A stretch of DNA of 64,000 bases, taken from Rallus limicola. Taxonomy: Eukaryota > Chordata > Aves > Gruiformes > Rallidae. Shown piece by piece: positions 52,206 to 64,000 of the stretch; the first letter of the stretch is position 1, and each line of letters starts with the position of its first letter. A program made the position numbers and the translations under genes. The DNA lies in NCBI GenBank assembly GCA_022605955.1, contig JAKCOZ010000001.1, positions 36,510,146 through 36,574,145 of the forward strand. The letters run 5' to 3'. The notes under the pieces are model-generated. The model had not been told where the DNA came from, made no database searches, and was given only the letters and a program-made list of their open reading frames with translations.

Positions 52206-53490
52206 TATAGAATCATAGTTTGGCCTGGAAAAGACCTTAATGATCATCTAGTTCCAGCCCCTCCTGCCATGGGCAGGGACACCCTCCACTAGACCAGGCT
52301 GCCGAAAGACCTATCCAGCCTGGCCTTGAGCACTGCCAGGGAGGGGGCAGCCACAGCTTCTCTGGGAAACCTGCTCGCCTTTCACCATCCTCACAGTGAT
52401 TTTTTTTTTTTCCTAATGTCTACCATTCTTCTGCTATAGGCCATTACCTGTTGTCCTGTAACTCCATGCCCTTGTAAACAGTCCCTCTCCATCTTTCCTG
52501 TAGGCCCCTTCAAGTACTGGAAGGCTGCTATAAGGTCTCCCCAGAGCCTTCTCTTTTTCCAAGTCCAACTCTCTCAGCCTGTCTTGATGGGAGAGCTGCT
52601 ACAGACCTCTGATGATCTTTGTGGCTCTTTCTAGACTTGCTCCAACTGCTCAGTGTTTTTCTTGTACTGGGGACCCCAGACCTGGATACAGTTCCCCATG
52701 TGAAGGTCTCACAACAGCAGAGTGGAGGTGGAAATCATCTTCCTCAACCTGCTGGTCACACTGCTTTTGATGCAGTCCAGGATATGGTTGGCTTTCTGGG
52801 CTGCAAGTGCACATTGCTTGGTCATGTTTAGCTTCTCATCCAACAACACCCTCAAGTCCTTCTCAGAACTGCTCTCAATCCAATCTACATCCAGCCTGTA
52901 GTCGTGCTTGGTACTGCCCTGACCCATGTACAGGATCTTGCACTTGACTTCTTGAACTTCATGTACTTCACAGGGGCCCACCCTCTCCAGCCTGTCAATG
53001 TCCCTCTCTATGGCATCCCTTCCCTACAGCGTGTTGACTGCACCACACAGCTTGGTGGTGTTGGCAAATTTGCTGAGGATGCACTCAATCTCATTGTCCA
53101 TCTTGCTGATAGAGATGTTAAATAGTCCTGGTCCCACTACTGACCCCTGAGGAACGCCACTTGTCACTGATCTCCGCTTGGACATTGAACTGTTGACTGC
53201 AACTCTTTTGAGTGAGACCATCCAGACAACCAATACCTTCAGTGAGCAATACATCTGTCCAATCCCTGTTTTTCCAATGTAGAGACAAGGATGTCATGTT
53301 GGACAGCGTCAAATGCATTGGACAAATCTAGGTAGATGATGTGATGATGTCATTTGCTCTTATCCACAAATGCTGTAATCCCATCATAGAAGTCCACCCT
53401 TTTTTTCAGGCACAATTTGCACTTAATGGAGCTGTGTTGGCTCTCACCAGTCATCTCCTTATTTTCCATGTAGATCATTACATGGAATGT
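52206..53490 (-). mobile_element. CR1 LINE with reverse transcriptase core, antisense, about 1.28 kb, dead
   Basis: This is the longest CR1 here. On the minus strand the order is: MTGESQHSSIKCKLCLKKRV (fingers/palm entry), VTSGVPQGSVVGPGLFNISI (conserved G-V-P-Q-G-S motif), SKFANTTKLCGAV (the F-A-D-D motif, with both Asp replaced by Asn and Thr), EKDLRVLLDEKLNMTKQCAL, then the 3' UTR ending at an ATAGAATCATAGTTTGG tail on the plus strand. Several frameshifts and stops separate these parts. The loss of the catalytic pair and the broken frame make it inactive. It is antisense to MDFIC in intron 2. Confidence 0.88.
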
Positions 53491-55558
53491 GAAAAACGCT
53501 GTTTGGTAATAGAGCAATTTACACTTGAGCGGCATAATGAAATAAAGCTCTGTGAAACTATGTGTATGGACACTGAATTTTAGAGTAAAATACTGATTCC
53601 TGGTGTTGCCGAAGATTTTATTTTTGAGTCTGGGTAGGTTTATGCTGATTATGTTTAAAATGGAGGAAATACCTTTTGGTTTTGAACAAAATTAATTTTG
53701 TTCATATGTGGAAAGATGCCTATGCAAAAGCTTCCTGGTTATAGACTTTCAATGAATCCAGTTCTTGTAAGAGAAAACTTCCTAAAAATTCTGTTTGGGG
53801 CTTTTAGAAAAGACTGGAAATGTTAACAGAATACGTACTGCTACTTGATTTCCAAAGTGAAGAAAGTTCCTTGCTTATGCTTCTGTTCATAGGTTTTGGA
53901 AAGACTAATGTTAAATTGAAAGGAGAAGCATTTTCAGTATTGACAGTGAAAAACTTTTTGGGAAACTTTTTGAGGAGTCACATAGTATCGTGCTCCCGCT
54001 CTGTTGGCTTGGAGGTTCATGAGCAGTTACTGCTGGTAATGAAAGAGAATGATCTTTATTTTCCCTGCAGCATCTTGGGAGGGGTGGGGGGAAGGGGTAA
54101 AGCTTAAATGTGTCACCTAGGCTTCCTTTCCTTTACTGCAACACAAAATTATTGCTTTTGTAAAGTAGGTTCAATCAGGGTTACTCTGACCTAGATAGAT
54201 GCGGGCAGTCTAGGCAGTCTAGCATATCTTTTTAAAATCTTAGTTACTGTGACTAAAAATACCAAAAGGCAAGAAAAAATGAACCAGATTGTATTTAACC
54301 TGTTATGAACACTATCTCTTTTTGTCTGTGAACATGACCAGGACTTAAAGGATGAGTTATCTGAAGTTTAATCCAGACAAGTTTATGATAGTTGGAGGAA
54401 ACAATCTGAGAATGGTATCGAGGCATTGAGGACTGTTAGGCAAATTAAAAACTGTGAGGGTTTTTAGTGACCATGTTGTTCTGTACGTCCCAGTGGTATT
54501 TGTCTGAAAGTTTGATCACTTGTACCTGAAGTCATCAGTGGAGATGTTTCTTTTAGAGGAAGCTAACTGTAATTGTCTTGCATACTCTTATCTTGGACAC
54601 AGTGCAATCTACATACAAAGCTATACAATGAAATAATCTGAAAATGGATGTGAATCATATGAAAAGGGAAAGAACTGCAGCACTCTTTTTCTTTACTGCT
54701 AGCACTGTCTAATCTCACTTCAGCTGAGTCTTCAGGAGAATCTAGGCTTTTTCCTTGACGTTAGATTTCTAAATAGTCGAAGATTGGACTATCTGAAAAC
54801 CTCTTTATGTCCGAGCATGATACAGTAGTGTTTTGATTAGGAGAGATGATTGGGATGATGCTTTTTGATTATGAAATCCTGTTGTGTTACTCTGTGTATA
54901 GTTTAATTAGTTTTCAAATGACATCTGCATTTTTTTTCTAAATAAGAATCTTTAATTGGAAACCACTTTTTTATTACAAAGTTTTACATAAGAAAAAAAC
55001 CTTTCATCTTTTCTTTTCTTTAGAAACAGACTTTAAATACATAGACAATGTATTGCCCACGCTACTCAAAAATTATGCTCTTTCATCATAGAGTAGCTCA
55101 ACAAAGAAGACATGTTTTGTGCCCTCTCATTAGAATGGGTTTATAACATGTACTTCTGGAGTCTTAACCAGGCCCCTGCAAATTCCTGCCTTGACAGATT
55201 TTGTAATTTTTGACTTCGACCATTTCATTTTGTTGCCTTAAAGCCCTATCTAGCCCATTACCAGTATTTTAAAAATTGTGATTCTGAATTAAGGAATATG
55301 GGCAAGGGGAGCTCTGGCTAACCACAGCTACACGGTGTTTGAATTCACGTTCCTTCTGGTTACTGGATCACCTCCTCTAGAAAATCTAGAGGGTTTGGGG
55401 TTTTGTTTGCTTTCTGATTTTTACAGGGGAATGTTAACTTTTATGTCTGTTCTCTGATGAGTAAGAACAATGAAAGTTGCCTTCGCAGTCTAGCCTAAAG
55501 TAGTCAGCTATCAATTTACAACTTAAATTAACCCTTTCTTTCTTTCATTCATTTTAAG

Positions 55559-55834
55559 CACAACCTCAACGTTTGCCTCCACCAAATACTTCAGCACTGG
55601 AAAGGGGTGAGGAAGAAACTGGCAAAATCCAAAATGGGCATGCAGGTCTGAGTAATGGAAGTGGAATTCACAATGGAGTCAATCATGCACCTGCAGACAA
55701 CAGAAAACTTTCAGCTCCTGTTTCAGAAAAAATGCACAGAAAAATTCAGTCCACGTTATCTGTCAACAGCAACAGCAGCAAGAAGAGTAGAATAAGCTCT
55801 GCGTTTTCTCAAAAGCCAGGTACTTCACCTGAAG
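55559..55834 (+). CDS. MDFIC: MDFIC third coding exon (residues 75-166); I-mfa domain exon lies beyond the window
   Basis: A 276-base exon follows a pyrimidine-rich acceptor (ending AAG at 55558) and ends at GTAAGC (55835). It completes Thr75 and encodes residues 76-166. Blocks I recognise from MDFIC are QPQRLP (76-81), GKIQNGHAGLSNG (96-108), DNRKLSAPVSEKMHRKIQS (residues 121-139) and the Ser-rich SAFSQKPGTSPE at the end. In the human protein this is followed directly by the Cys-rich I-mfa domain, starting with Asp and a Cys pair. The last base here is G, as needed for an Asp codon. Total coding so far is 166 codons. The human AUG isoform is about 246 residues, so about 80 residues, the whole I-mfa domain, remain downstream. 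Residues 148-152 (SKKSR) form a small basic cluster. This part is soluble and probably disordered; the missing domain does the known partner binding. Confidence 0.95.
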
Positions 55835-55881
55835 GTAAGCAGAAATTCTTATTAAAAAAACCCAAACTGAATAAAGACTAG
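55835..55881 (+). promoter_or_regulatory. Possible intronic end: in-frame extension, stop and AATAAA after exon 3
   Basis: If the exon 3 donor is not used, the frame continues for 15 lysine-rich codons and stops at TAG 55879-55881. An AATAAA hexamer at 55870-55875 overlaps this tail. A transcript ending here would encode the disordered N-terminal part without the I-mfa domain. The hexamer could be chance in AT-rich DNA, and the next bases are not clearly GU-rich. Confidence 0.25.
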
Positions 55882-58800
55882 CCAAACCCCATTCTCACTA
55901 ATAATTACACAATCAACTGAAAATAATTGAAGAGCATGACTCATGCTCCAGAAGCAAATAGAAATCATTATGATAAAACACAAGTTACTTCCCCAAAGGA
56001 AAATATTAAGTATTTGACGGAAATTGAAGCAATGGGAGATTTCTTGCTTTCAAACATTTGGCCAATATAGTCTGATAATGTTTTAGTCTCTCCAGTTAGT
56101 ATCCTGAACTGATAGAAACTCCTGTCAACATTGTCACATACACGCCAGAAAAGATGTTAAAGCACTAGTTCAAAGCATAGTAAATACTCAAATCCAGTGA
56201 TGGCAGGCTCCATGAGGGTATAGTTTGCTTTTGAAAATGTTCTGTTAGCAGAAATTCTGAATAGCTATGAGGTCTGAAAATTAGATAATAAAATTTGGAA
56301 CTATGCTTCAGTGTTTAGTGTGCCTTATGCAGTGTTTAGGCTGTAAATAATTTGCATGAAAAACTTCATACTCCCTATGCACAGCTTAAATAAGCAAAAG
56401 TAAATAATTTCCCTTATGTTTTAGCTGTGTGTGTGTTTTCACTGCTTGCAATTACTCTAATGGTCCCAGAGTTCTCGAGCCTCACCTGAATCCATTGCCT
56501 TCCCTTTAGTACTAATATACTCCATGGGCTTTTGATACTCCCGATTATAGGAAGGGTGCAGAGGATCTACAAATTTTATTTGTTTGAGGCAGGTATGCAT
56601 GCAACTGAATTTAAAAAAAACCCAACACCCACTCTGTAGGGGTGGGTTCAGTAATGGATTCTTAGAGAAATGGGAAATGGTACTGCGCAGTGAAACAGGG
56701 AGGATTCTCAGCCTAGATGAAAGGAAGATGGATCAGAAAGACTGCAAGTCGTGGCCTGAATGAAGTCTACTGATGTTGGTGGAGTGACTTGTCTTGACTT
56801 CAAACCTACTGAGTGAATTTGTGTAGTAATATCATGAACAGCTCTCAGGCTGTGCCATGGGTCGGTCCTCCTTGCTGTGGCTTATTTTCATATTTATCTT
56901 CAAGACCCTACTTTTATTTTTCTTTTACGCTCTCAGTTCTCTAACATTTATTTCCCAAATCACAACTTCATACTTGCTATATTCCCCTTATCTCTTTCTG
57001 TTGTGTTAAATCCAGTTCACCCTCCAGCCCAGTATTTTTCTTATGTATCAAAAAACAGTAAGTCGAGACTTAGATCTGTTCACATGACTGTACATGTGCA
57101 AAGTGCAGGCCTCTGAATTTAGGAAATTCAAGGTCTGAAAAAGAAATTACAGAGTTCTAAAGAGACAGTGCCTGCCCTGTTCATGCCCTTATACAATTAT
57201 TTATAGCAAGAACTTTGTTTTTTCTTCTAAAATTCTATTGAAATAGATACAGTCAGTGGGGTTTTTTTGCTTGTTTTTAATAACCTTGGATTTAGCTGAA
57301 AATTCTAATGCCTGGTTTTAATATCAAAGACATGATTGTGTTAGTTGCCTGAAACTGCCAATATACATTTTTTATATATACAGTCAGCAACGAGGATTTA
57401 TTAATGGCAAGTCTGATTAGAATACAGACAGTTACATTGTGCTGTCATACTATCTAGCTTACATAGCTTGACCCACACTGATAGCATCTGCTGCTGTAAA
57501 TTTTCTGTTAACCAGTCTGAGTGAAGCACAAGCTTTATTGTGCAATAAGTGTATGTAGGGTGTTTGTGTCTGTGCATCTGCATGCACACATGATGTGTGC
57601 AAGCCTTCTGACAGGTCCTTCAGCTTTTCAGTAATTTACCCTGTAGGGCTGCATGGGGTAACTATAGGCTGTAAGTAATATTCTTATCAAGTTGTTACCT
57701 CGTAGGGAGTATCAATACATACACAATTTGTTCTGTCATCCATCAGTTTTTGGATAAGATGCATAATCAGAGACTCTGGGAATGGTCAGCTGAAATAACT
57801 AAAAAAACACAAAGAAGAGATCACTGTTTAAGGGGAAAATTATTTATGCATAACTTGAAAATAATTCTGTTCATTCTTTTAAAAAACCATAATCCCTTAT
57901 GACTACTTCTGGAAAGCTGCACTTAAAAAACTTGATAAAATTAGCCAGGTTATTTGATCAAAGCAGTTTAACAGCATTTACACCATCAATATCTGTACTT
58001 GATGAATACATCTAACCATACAAAACCAGAGGACTACACTAGTAAGTCCTGTGACTAAGGATTACATAGACATTCTTGCAAAATAGCACACACAAATTAA
58101 TTTGAGCCAACTTCTACAGCTTCTTTGTAGTATGCATCATACTATCATGGTTAAAGGGGTATTTTTCTGAGCAGTTGTCTCTTCTGATTCAATGATATAT
58201 CTGTATAAGCTGTTGAAAAGGTTTACAGGTAGATGCAATAGATAGGAGATTATTGGAAATTATTTGCAACGTTGCTTAACTTCTTGGCTTTGCTTTAGAT
58301 TGTACCATGTTAACCACATAAACAAACCATTGGTTACTTCTGAAGAGCTGCTGGGCTAGAGGTTCATTGGAAGCTGTGTGTGCTTGTGTACATGTGCAGT
58401 GTAGCAATATAATTTGTATGCATTTTTTATGTAATCTTATGTAAAAAGAGAGAAATTATACTATTTTTTTTACTGTATTGAAGATTCAATCACCTGAATT
58501 AACATAGCTACTGAGGTCCCCAACTAACTTTAGTAGAAAGAACACTTTCAGATACTCCAGTTCACTTTAGTTTTGCTATTTCTTGTGTGTAACCTTGGAT
58601 TTTGTAATCCAGTTTGGAGTGTTTTGTTGGGATTTTTTAACCTGAAAACACAAGATGTCCTTTTACTTTATCTGCCTTGTGATCCACCTTGCCCATTTGC
58701 TAGTCAGGAGAATAACTGGTTTTGTTAAGTGAAACAAAGTGCCAGAGAAAAGAAAGAGTATATCCTCTGTGGAAATAAAAGTGAAAGTTCTGGTCATCAA

Positions 58801-61741
58801 GCTGAGTTTAGACTGTAGGGAAGAAAAAAAAAAAATTTATCTTTCTTATTCCAACCCCAAAGTTGCATTCTTCTTGTTTCTTCTTGAGAGACAGGATGTG
58901 GATATTTCTGGATCGCCACACCTAATTGTAATGCAGACTAAGTCCAGGTTTGCTAGTTATTTTGCTCTAGAACATATTATCTATTGGCAGAACAGAAAAC
59001 CTGGTGGTGCTTGAAGCAGGGTGGAATCAAGAAACATGGGGGCTTGCCACCCATCATATGCAGGAGCATATTTGGGCTCAGGCTTATTTAAAAGGTTAGC
59101 AAATGCAGCATGCTGCAGACTTCAGTATATATACCAGAAAGCTACAATAAGCTATTTTACCCAGGATATCATATCTTCCCATGGAGGTCAGTACTGCTCC
59201 TGTGGGTCTCCAAAGTACTAGACAGCCCTAACACAAGCTATAAATCTCCCCAGACCTCCACTTCACCAAAATCCCCCCACTGTAGGTAACAGTTTTTATT
59301 AATTGTTCCAGCTGCAAACCTGTCTTGTGCTGTAAATCATATTTTATGAGCTTTTGGTATGGAAGTTGTGTTGGAAGTGCTTAAAACAGGACAGACATTT
59401 TGGTGGTGGTATTATAAAAGCTTTAAAACCTGCCTTTTGAAATGAGCCTGTAGCGTATGGAGTTGTGTCAGCATTCCCGGATATGCTGTTTAGAAACACT
59501 TTCACATCCAGTGAGGCTTAGGAGGGTGTGAGTGCACTCACCGGTTCTGCTTTTTCTCTGCATCTATTATTAATCCGTATTGTCCCTGAAGAAATCTTAC
59601 TCAGCTCCATAACTTACACTACAAGACAACAAAGGAATTATGAAACAGTAGGAGTGTCTCTCTTAAAAAGCAGTTTTTAAACACTGTTTCAGTTCTAAAG
59701 GTTTTTCACAAGGACTGAATAGGTTTCAGCCCATATTGGGAATATGATGGAGGGGGTTTGTCAAATAGATTTTAATAATATTTTAAATTATTGATGTCAG
59801 AGGTGTCACACATCTTCCAAAACTGGTCGCTAGACTACTAGCAAAGAGAATTGTCACTCTCTTGCACCTGGAAACCTGGAAAACACCTTGGAAAACTGAA
59901 AAAGCGGTTGTACATCGGTAAAATGAAGGCAGCGTAGCTGCTGTGTTTGGAAGCAGAGGTACCAGTCCAACACGGTTTAAAGAGGGGAGGAGTTTAAAGG
60001 AGACAGCAAAGAGCCAGCTGAACATTAAATGTGTTAGGAAATGAAGACAAGTGGGTGACTGACTACATAGAGATGTGTATCTGAGTAGTGGATGGTAAGA
60101 AATAATGAAATATCCAGGGTTGGATGAGGGAAGGGAAAAAGAAACTGGGCAGTGGGAGGGATAGAAGAGGGATTTACTGAAGGGGGAAGAGGAGGCAAAA
60201 TGAAGTCTAATTATTTTGTAAAATCCAAACCAGATTTTACTACCAAAACCTTATGAAACGATGTTATACATATTTTAATCAAAGCAAATGTTTATAACAA
60301 GTTAGTGATGGAGAGACGGAATTAAGGTTTTAATTCAGTTTTGAAATTGAGCTCTTGTTTGTGGCGAAGTTGCTGTGACCTCACAAGTTACTGCATTTGT
60401 CAGGGTAGTTCCCACAAGTCCACTAACTTGTGGTCATTTGAGTTTAGGGTGGTACTTCACATATTCAAAGGCCGAGAGCATACATAGTTACTGTATACAT
60501 CTGGAGATGGTAGCTTGTTCAACTATGGTGAGCAGACCATGAGCCTGCCTCATGTGTGTGTGCTGTGAGACCTTAATTTTATTCCTTCCCAGGCTCTCGA
60601 AACCAGAAAGGTGCTAAAAGGCATCTTCTTTCCAAGGATTTTTTCAAGATAGGTCTTAGTAAGTGTAATAAGGCTATATGTAGGAGTGAAGTAGATAATG
60701 AAAGCCTGCAGCATGGGGGTGAGGCTCTGGGGAAGGGCGGGCAATGTAGGCTTGCTGCCAGATTTAAGTTACCACTCCTAGTTTTCCAGGAGCAAGACCT
60801 GAAGCAATCATCCTTAACCCTCTGCACTGTGTATCATGTGCTACTGAGCTTGGAGTTATGGTGAACATTCTTACCCAGCATGTGTGGGTTTTTTTAAATA
60901 CAGGGTTTAAAATTCTACATTTCAGGTTGCATTTGAATTTTACTTCCCCTGATTCCCCCTTTTTTTTTAGTATAACATAACTTCATCTGTTGTGGATGTT
61001 GAATCCCAGCATGGGGTTGGTAGGCAGGCAGAATTTAACTCACGCTACCAATTGCATGAATTTATTAGAGTATTCCGAGTGATATTGATGGCTTAACTGA
61101 AGACAAAGCAAGTCCACCAAATGGCCTTTGTGTTAAGCCAGGGCCTTAAGAACCACTAAGGGCATATATACAAGGAAAGGAGTGAGTAGTTCTCTTAGCA
61201 GGGTAGCAGTCCTCTACTTATCTAACTTTGCTTTATATAACTGTATAAACTTAAAAATAGTTTTCAGTCAACTTTCCTGTCCTTTTGAGGATATGATTTT
61301 GGATAGGTTTTTAAATTTATTTCTTGCTTGTTGAGTGGCACTGTTCGGTCATCGGATTAGTGCTGTTTACTGAAATACGTTATGAGTGTGCACTGTACCA
61401 TGAATAGCCTAACATTTCAGAAATATCTGCTGGTGAACTCCCTCTGTTTTTAAACATACACACAGTTCTGAAATCCATCTTAAATAGCATTTAGGCAGTT
61501 ACAATAGTATCCTCAAAATCTCTCTACTTAGGCCAAAAATTCCATTGCTAGCCTTTAGAACTTGGTGCAAAGTGGCTTTGTGTCTGAGCATGAAATGCTA
61601 AACAGTTTTTGTTAGAAAAGGTTTTATCAGAATGCATTTGTCAACTGGGCAGTGGGTAGGTAACATTATCCTACAGTCAAACTTGTGTTTTTTAGAAAGG
61701 TGGTTTGAAGAGTGGTGTGCTTTAAGCATGGTGTGTATTTT

Positions 61742-61802
61742 TCACAGAATCACAAAATCGCTAGGTTGGAAAATACCTTTGAGATCATCGAGTCCAACCG
61801 TA
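61742..61802 (-). mobile_element. CR1 3' tail fragment, antisense
   Basis: TTCACAGAATCACAAAATCG, then CTAGGTTGGAAAATACC, then GATCATCGAGTCCAACC is a reverse-complement CR1 tail of about 60 bp in MDFIC intron 3. Confidence 0.8.
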
Positions 61803-63757
61803 GAAGTCTTGGAAAGTGATTTAAATGTTGTGTAACAATAAGCGAGTGGAAAACAGATTCTGTAAGGAAAAAAGGTCTTCACACAGTATCCATTTTATAA
61901 GGTCATGGTACAGCTAACATCTGACTTTTCTCAGTATGTGCAATGGTGTGCAATGGGAATGAAAGCTGCAGATTCTAAGGAAGCTTGAGATACTGTAAAT
62001 TGGCACATTTCTTAGTATATTCGTATGTTTGAAAATGAGATAATTTTTCTCCTGAGGCTATACCTGTATTGAGAGTTTAGAATGCATGCTTAGATTAAAG
62101 TTTCCATGTGCTTTGCCATGTAGTTTGCCTGTTCAAACAACATTTTAATTTTCTTGATCAATAGAGGTGATCATTTTCTATTTTAAAATGCTGAAAAAAT
62201 ACATATACTATGCTTTTTCTGCATCTAAATAAACTTAGCTCCATTATGTAGGGTGAGCTATAATCCATGCAGAACATCAGTTTGTTCTTTCTGGGCTTCT
62301 TATTTTTCCTTGAGCGTTTTCCTGCGTGCAGTGAGTTTTCTGGAAGCAGATGGGTATCAGAGGCTGCACAGGAACCCCGTGCACTGCAGGAACAGTGGCA
62401 TGATGGTGTGCATGCCACTGCTCAGTACACTTACACCCCTCCTCTGTGTAATATACACCTTTAAAAAACTTCTGCTGGGTTGTTTTCTCTTTGTCTTGCT
62501 GTGCTGCTCTGGCTGTTGGCTGTCTCTGCCATCAACACCATGCGTGCATCCCTGCCACTGCCGGCTCTGCGCTGCCGGCTGGCGGGACGCCTGTAGCACC
62601 TGCTGGGGCTTCTGTTCAGGGCTCTGCAGGGGCCCAGAGTAAACCCCCGCTGAGGACCTCAGCTGCCACTTTGATTGCGGTTTTGCCCTTTGTGATTCTC
62701 ACTGTGAGACAGCGGAGTGCCTGGAGATTTGTTTTGAGTTGTCTGAACTCAGTGAATATAGTTAGTAAGAAGCTGACCAAGGTCACCATCCTGTAAGTGA
62801 GCTTATTTACCATTGCAGACATGAAAACCTTTTATCATATGTGACCTGCCTGCTTGGTATGAGAGCTTATTGGGTCAGTTTGTGACAGGTTAGTGTCACC
62901 CATTACAAAAGCAGTGCAAATCAGCCTCTATGTGTGTTGTCTCTGTACATTTTTCAGCTTAACTTCTGCACCCCTTGTACAATTTCGATGGTCTATAGCT
63001 CTCTGCAAAGTCTGTTTCTTAAGTAGAGCCGGAACTTTTCGTAAAAATGAAGAGGAGGTGATAAAAGGGAAGTTGAAATAAAAGAAATATATATTTCAAC
63101 ACTGGAAAGGAATGGGATATCAGGGTAACAATATCTGTATGCAAAGATTTTTGAAATAAAAAGTGGTGTGTGCTGCAAATGGGAAAAAAAAAAGAAAGTT
63201 GTTTTATTGTTGATACTGTTTGTTTTCCTTAAATGAGAATATCTGTTACAACTGGGATAAGGTATAGAGTAGGGCCTTCTGTACTTTGAATAACAATATG
63301 CAAAAAGTTTAAAAGCCTATTTCTCAACTGGGTATTGTCTGTGGTGACATTTTTAACCCAGTTAAAGTAGATGTTACCTGTACTGTATAAACGCTTTGGC
63401 TAAATTAACACAAAGTAGCTGGATGTGTGTGTATGAGGTAAGCAGCAAAAGCTTGGACAAGTTGGTTGGGTTTCTATTTGTCTTGGCATAATTTAACAGT
63501 TTTGATGAAGTTCCCTAACAAATCTCTAACTTTTGGGGATATGCCAAAGAACTAAGGAAACAGCTTTAATTACCTATCTATTTAAAAATGCTGCATGGAA
63601 TGACCCTTTTAACTTCAGGTCTAGCTTTCATCCCAGGCAAAATGAAAATTGAAGATGAGCTTTTGTGTCTGAAAGTTCATTTTTTCCTCAACTCTGAGCT
63701 GATCTAATAAGACATACTATTATTGTCTACAGAGCAAGCTTATCACAACTTACATAT

Positions 63758-63781
63758 TTCCACATAGTTTTCCACATAGTT
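63758..63781. repeat. 12-bp perfect tandem duplication
   Basis: TTCCACATAGTT occurs twice back to back in MDFIC intron 3. Confidence 0.9.
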
Positions 63782-64000
63782 TTTGGGAGCTTGGATCATA
63801 ATGAAGACATGCGATGGTGTGTTTTGATGAAATCAAATGCATTTGATAAAGGAACTAAAGGCAGATGTATTGTTTTGGTTTGGGTATTTTTTGTATAAAA
63901 TATACCCCTGTACAGTGTTTGACACCCTATATCCTCACTTTTGTGTAGTGTTGACCTATTGTGCTGCACTTAGGACAAAAGGAAATGCCCTCAAGTTGTA

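Larger units (their letters stand above)
29747..55558 (+). other. MDFIC intron 2
   Basis: A 25,812-bp phase 1 intron, GTAAGT to AAG. It holds most of the CR1 load: an ancient sense copy, two sense tails, the nested pair and three antisense copies between 46.2 and 53.5 kb. The stretches 33.3-41.6, 48-52.2 and 53.5-55.5 kb show no recognised feature beyond small tandem repeats. Confidence 0.85.
17401..64000 (+). other. MDFIC: MDFIC gene span, 3' partial
   Basis: This is the transcribed span implied by the CpG-island promoter and the three coding exons. Intron 1 is 18341-29614 (11,274 bp), intron 2 is 29747-55558 (25,812 bp), and intron 3 starts at 55835 and is not closed in the window. All three introns are phase 1 with GT donors; the two closed introns end in AG. 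MDFIC is known from human work as an I-mfa domain protein that binds transcription and elongation regulators and modifies their location or activity, and as an auxiliary subunit of Piezo mechanosensitive channels. None of that can be read from this window because the I-mfa domain is outside it. I searched the remaining 8 kb for a Cys-rich open exon in phase 1 and saw none. Confidence 0.9.
55882..64000 (+). other. Start of MDFIC intron 3, no further exon seen
   Basis: No Cys-rich phase 1 exon for the I-mfa domain is present. The only recognised repeat is the CR1 tail at 61.74 kb. A GC-richer patch at about 62.49-62.66 kb is unexplained. Confidence 0.75.

Noticed and set aside
62253..62642. 129-codon plus-strand frame with Cys residues, considered as the missing I-mfa exon
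   Set aside because: The Cys spacing does not resemble the I-mfa domain, the frame lacks the expected Asp-Cys-Cys entry in phase 1, and there is no convincing acceptor.

Overview
This is a 64 kb window of nuclear DNA from a vertebrate, almost certainly a bird. The evidence is an AT-rich background, many CR1 LINE fragments of several ages ending in the CR1-type ATTCTGTGATTCT 3' tail, and a solo LTR of a type common in avian genomes. No prokaryotic operon, CRISPR array, tRNA or rRNA was found. Most open frames in the window are chance or repeat-derived.

The only protein-coding gene I can support is MDFIC (MyoD family inhibitor domain-containing, also called HIC or I-mfa domain-containing protein) on the + strand. 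Its CpG-island promoter lies at about 17.43-18.13 kb. Three coding exons join in one frame: 18250-18340, 29615-29746 and 55559-55834. They encode residues 1-166 plus the first base of codon 167. All three introns begin in phase 1 with GTAAG donors. The cysteine-rich I-mfa domain, about 80 C-terminal residues in the human protein, is not in the window and must lie 3' of base 64000. The recognition rests on remembered similarity to vertebrate MDFIC, strongest in exon 3 and the end of exon 2.

Layout: 1-1025 is a worn ancient CR1. From 1026 to 17.4 kb is upstream noncoding DNA with small CR1 tails and a cluster of perfect palindromes at 6.58-6.93 kb. From 17.43 to 18.34 kb are the CpG island and first coding exon. 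Intron 1 (11.3 kb) holds a near-perfect 29 bp inverted repeat and a sense-strand solo LTR. Intron 2 (25.8 kb) holds an ancient CR1, a CR1 nested in another CR1 with a short target duplication, and three antisense CR1 copies. The rest of the window is the start of intron 3, where an in-frame stop and an AATAAA lie just past the exon 3 donor.

In known biology, MDFIC is a regulatory partner protein. Its I-mfa domain binds transcription and elongation factors (cyclin T1/P-TEFb, LEF/axin), and more recently it was reported as an auxiliary subunit of Piezo channels. In human 7q31 the gene lies between FOXP2 and TFEC; neither neighbour is seen here. I did not find an undescribed biological system. 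The points most worth checking concern MDFIC isoforms: a start codon in weak context with an in-frame stop just upstream, frame-neutral exons, and a possible intronic end that would remove the I-mfa domain.
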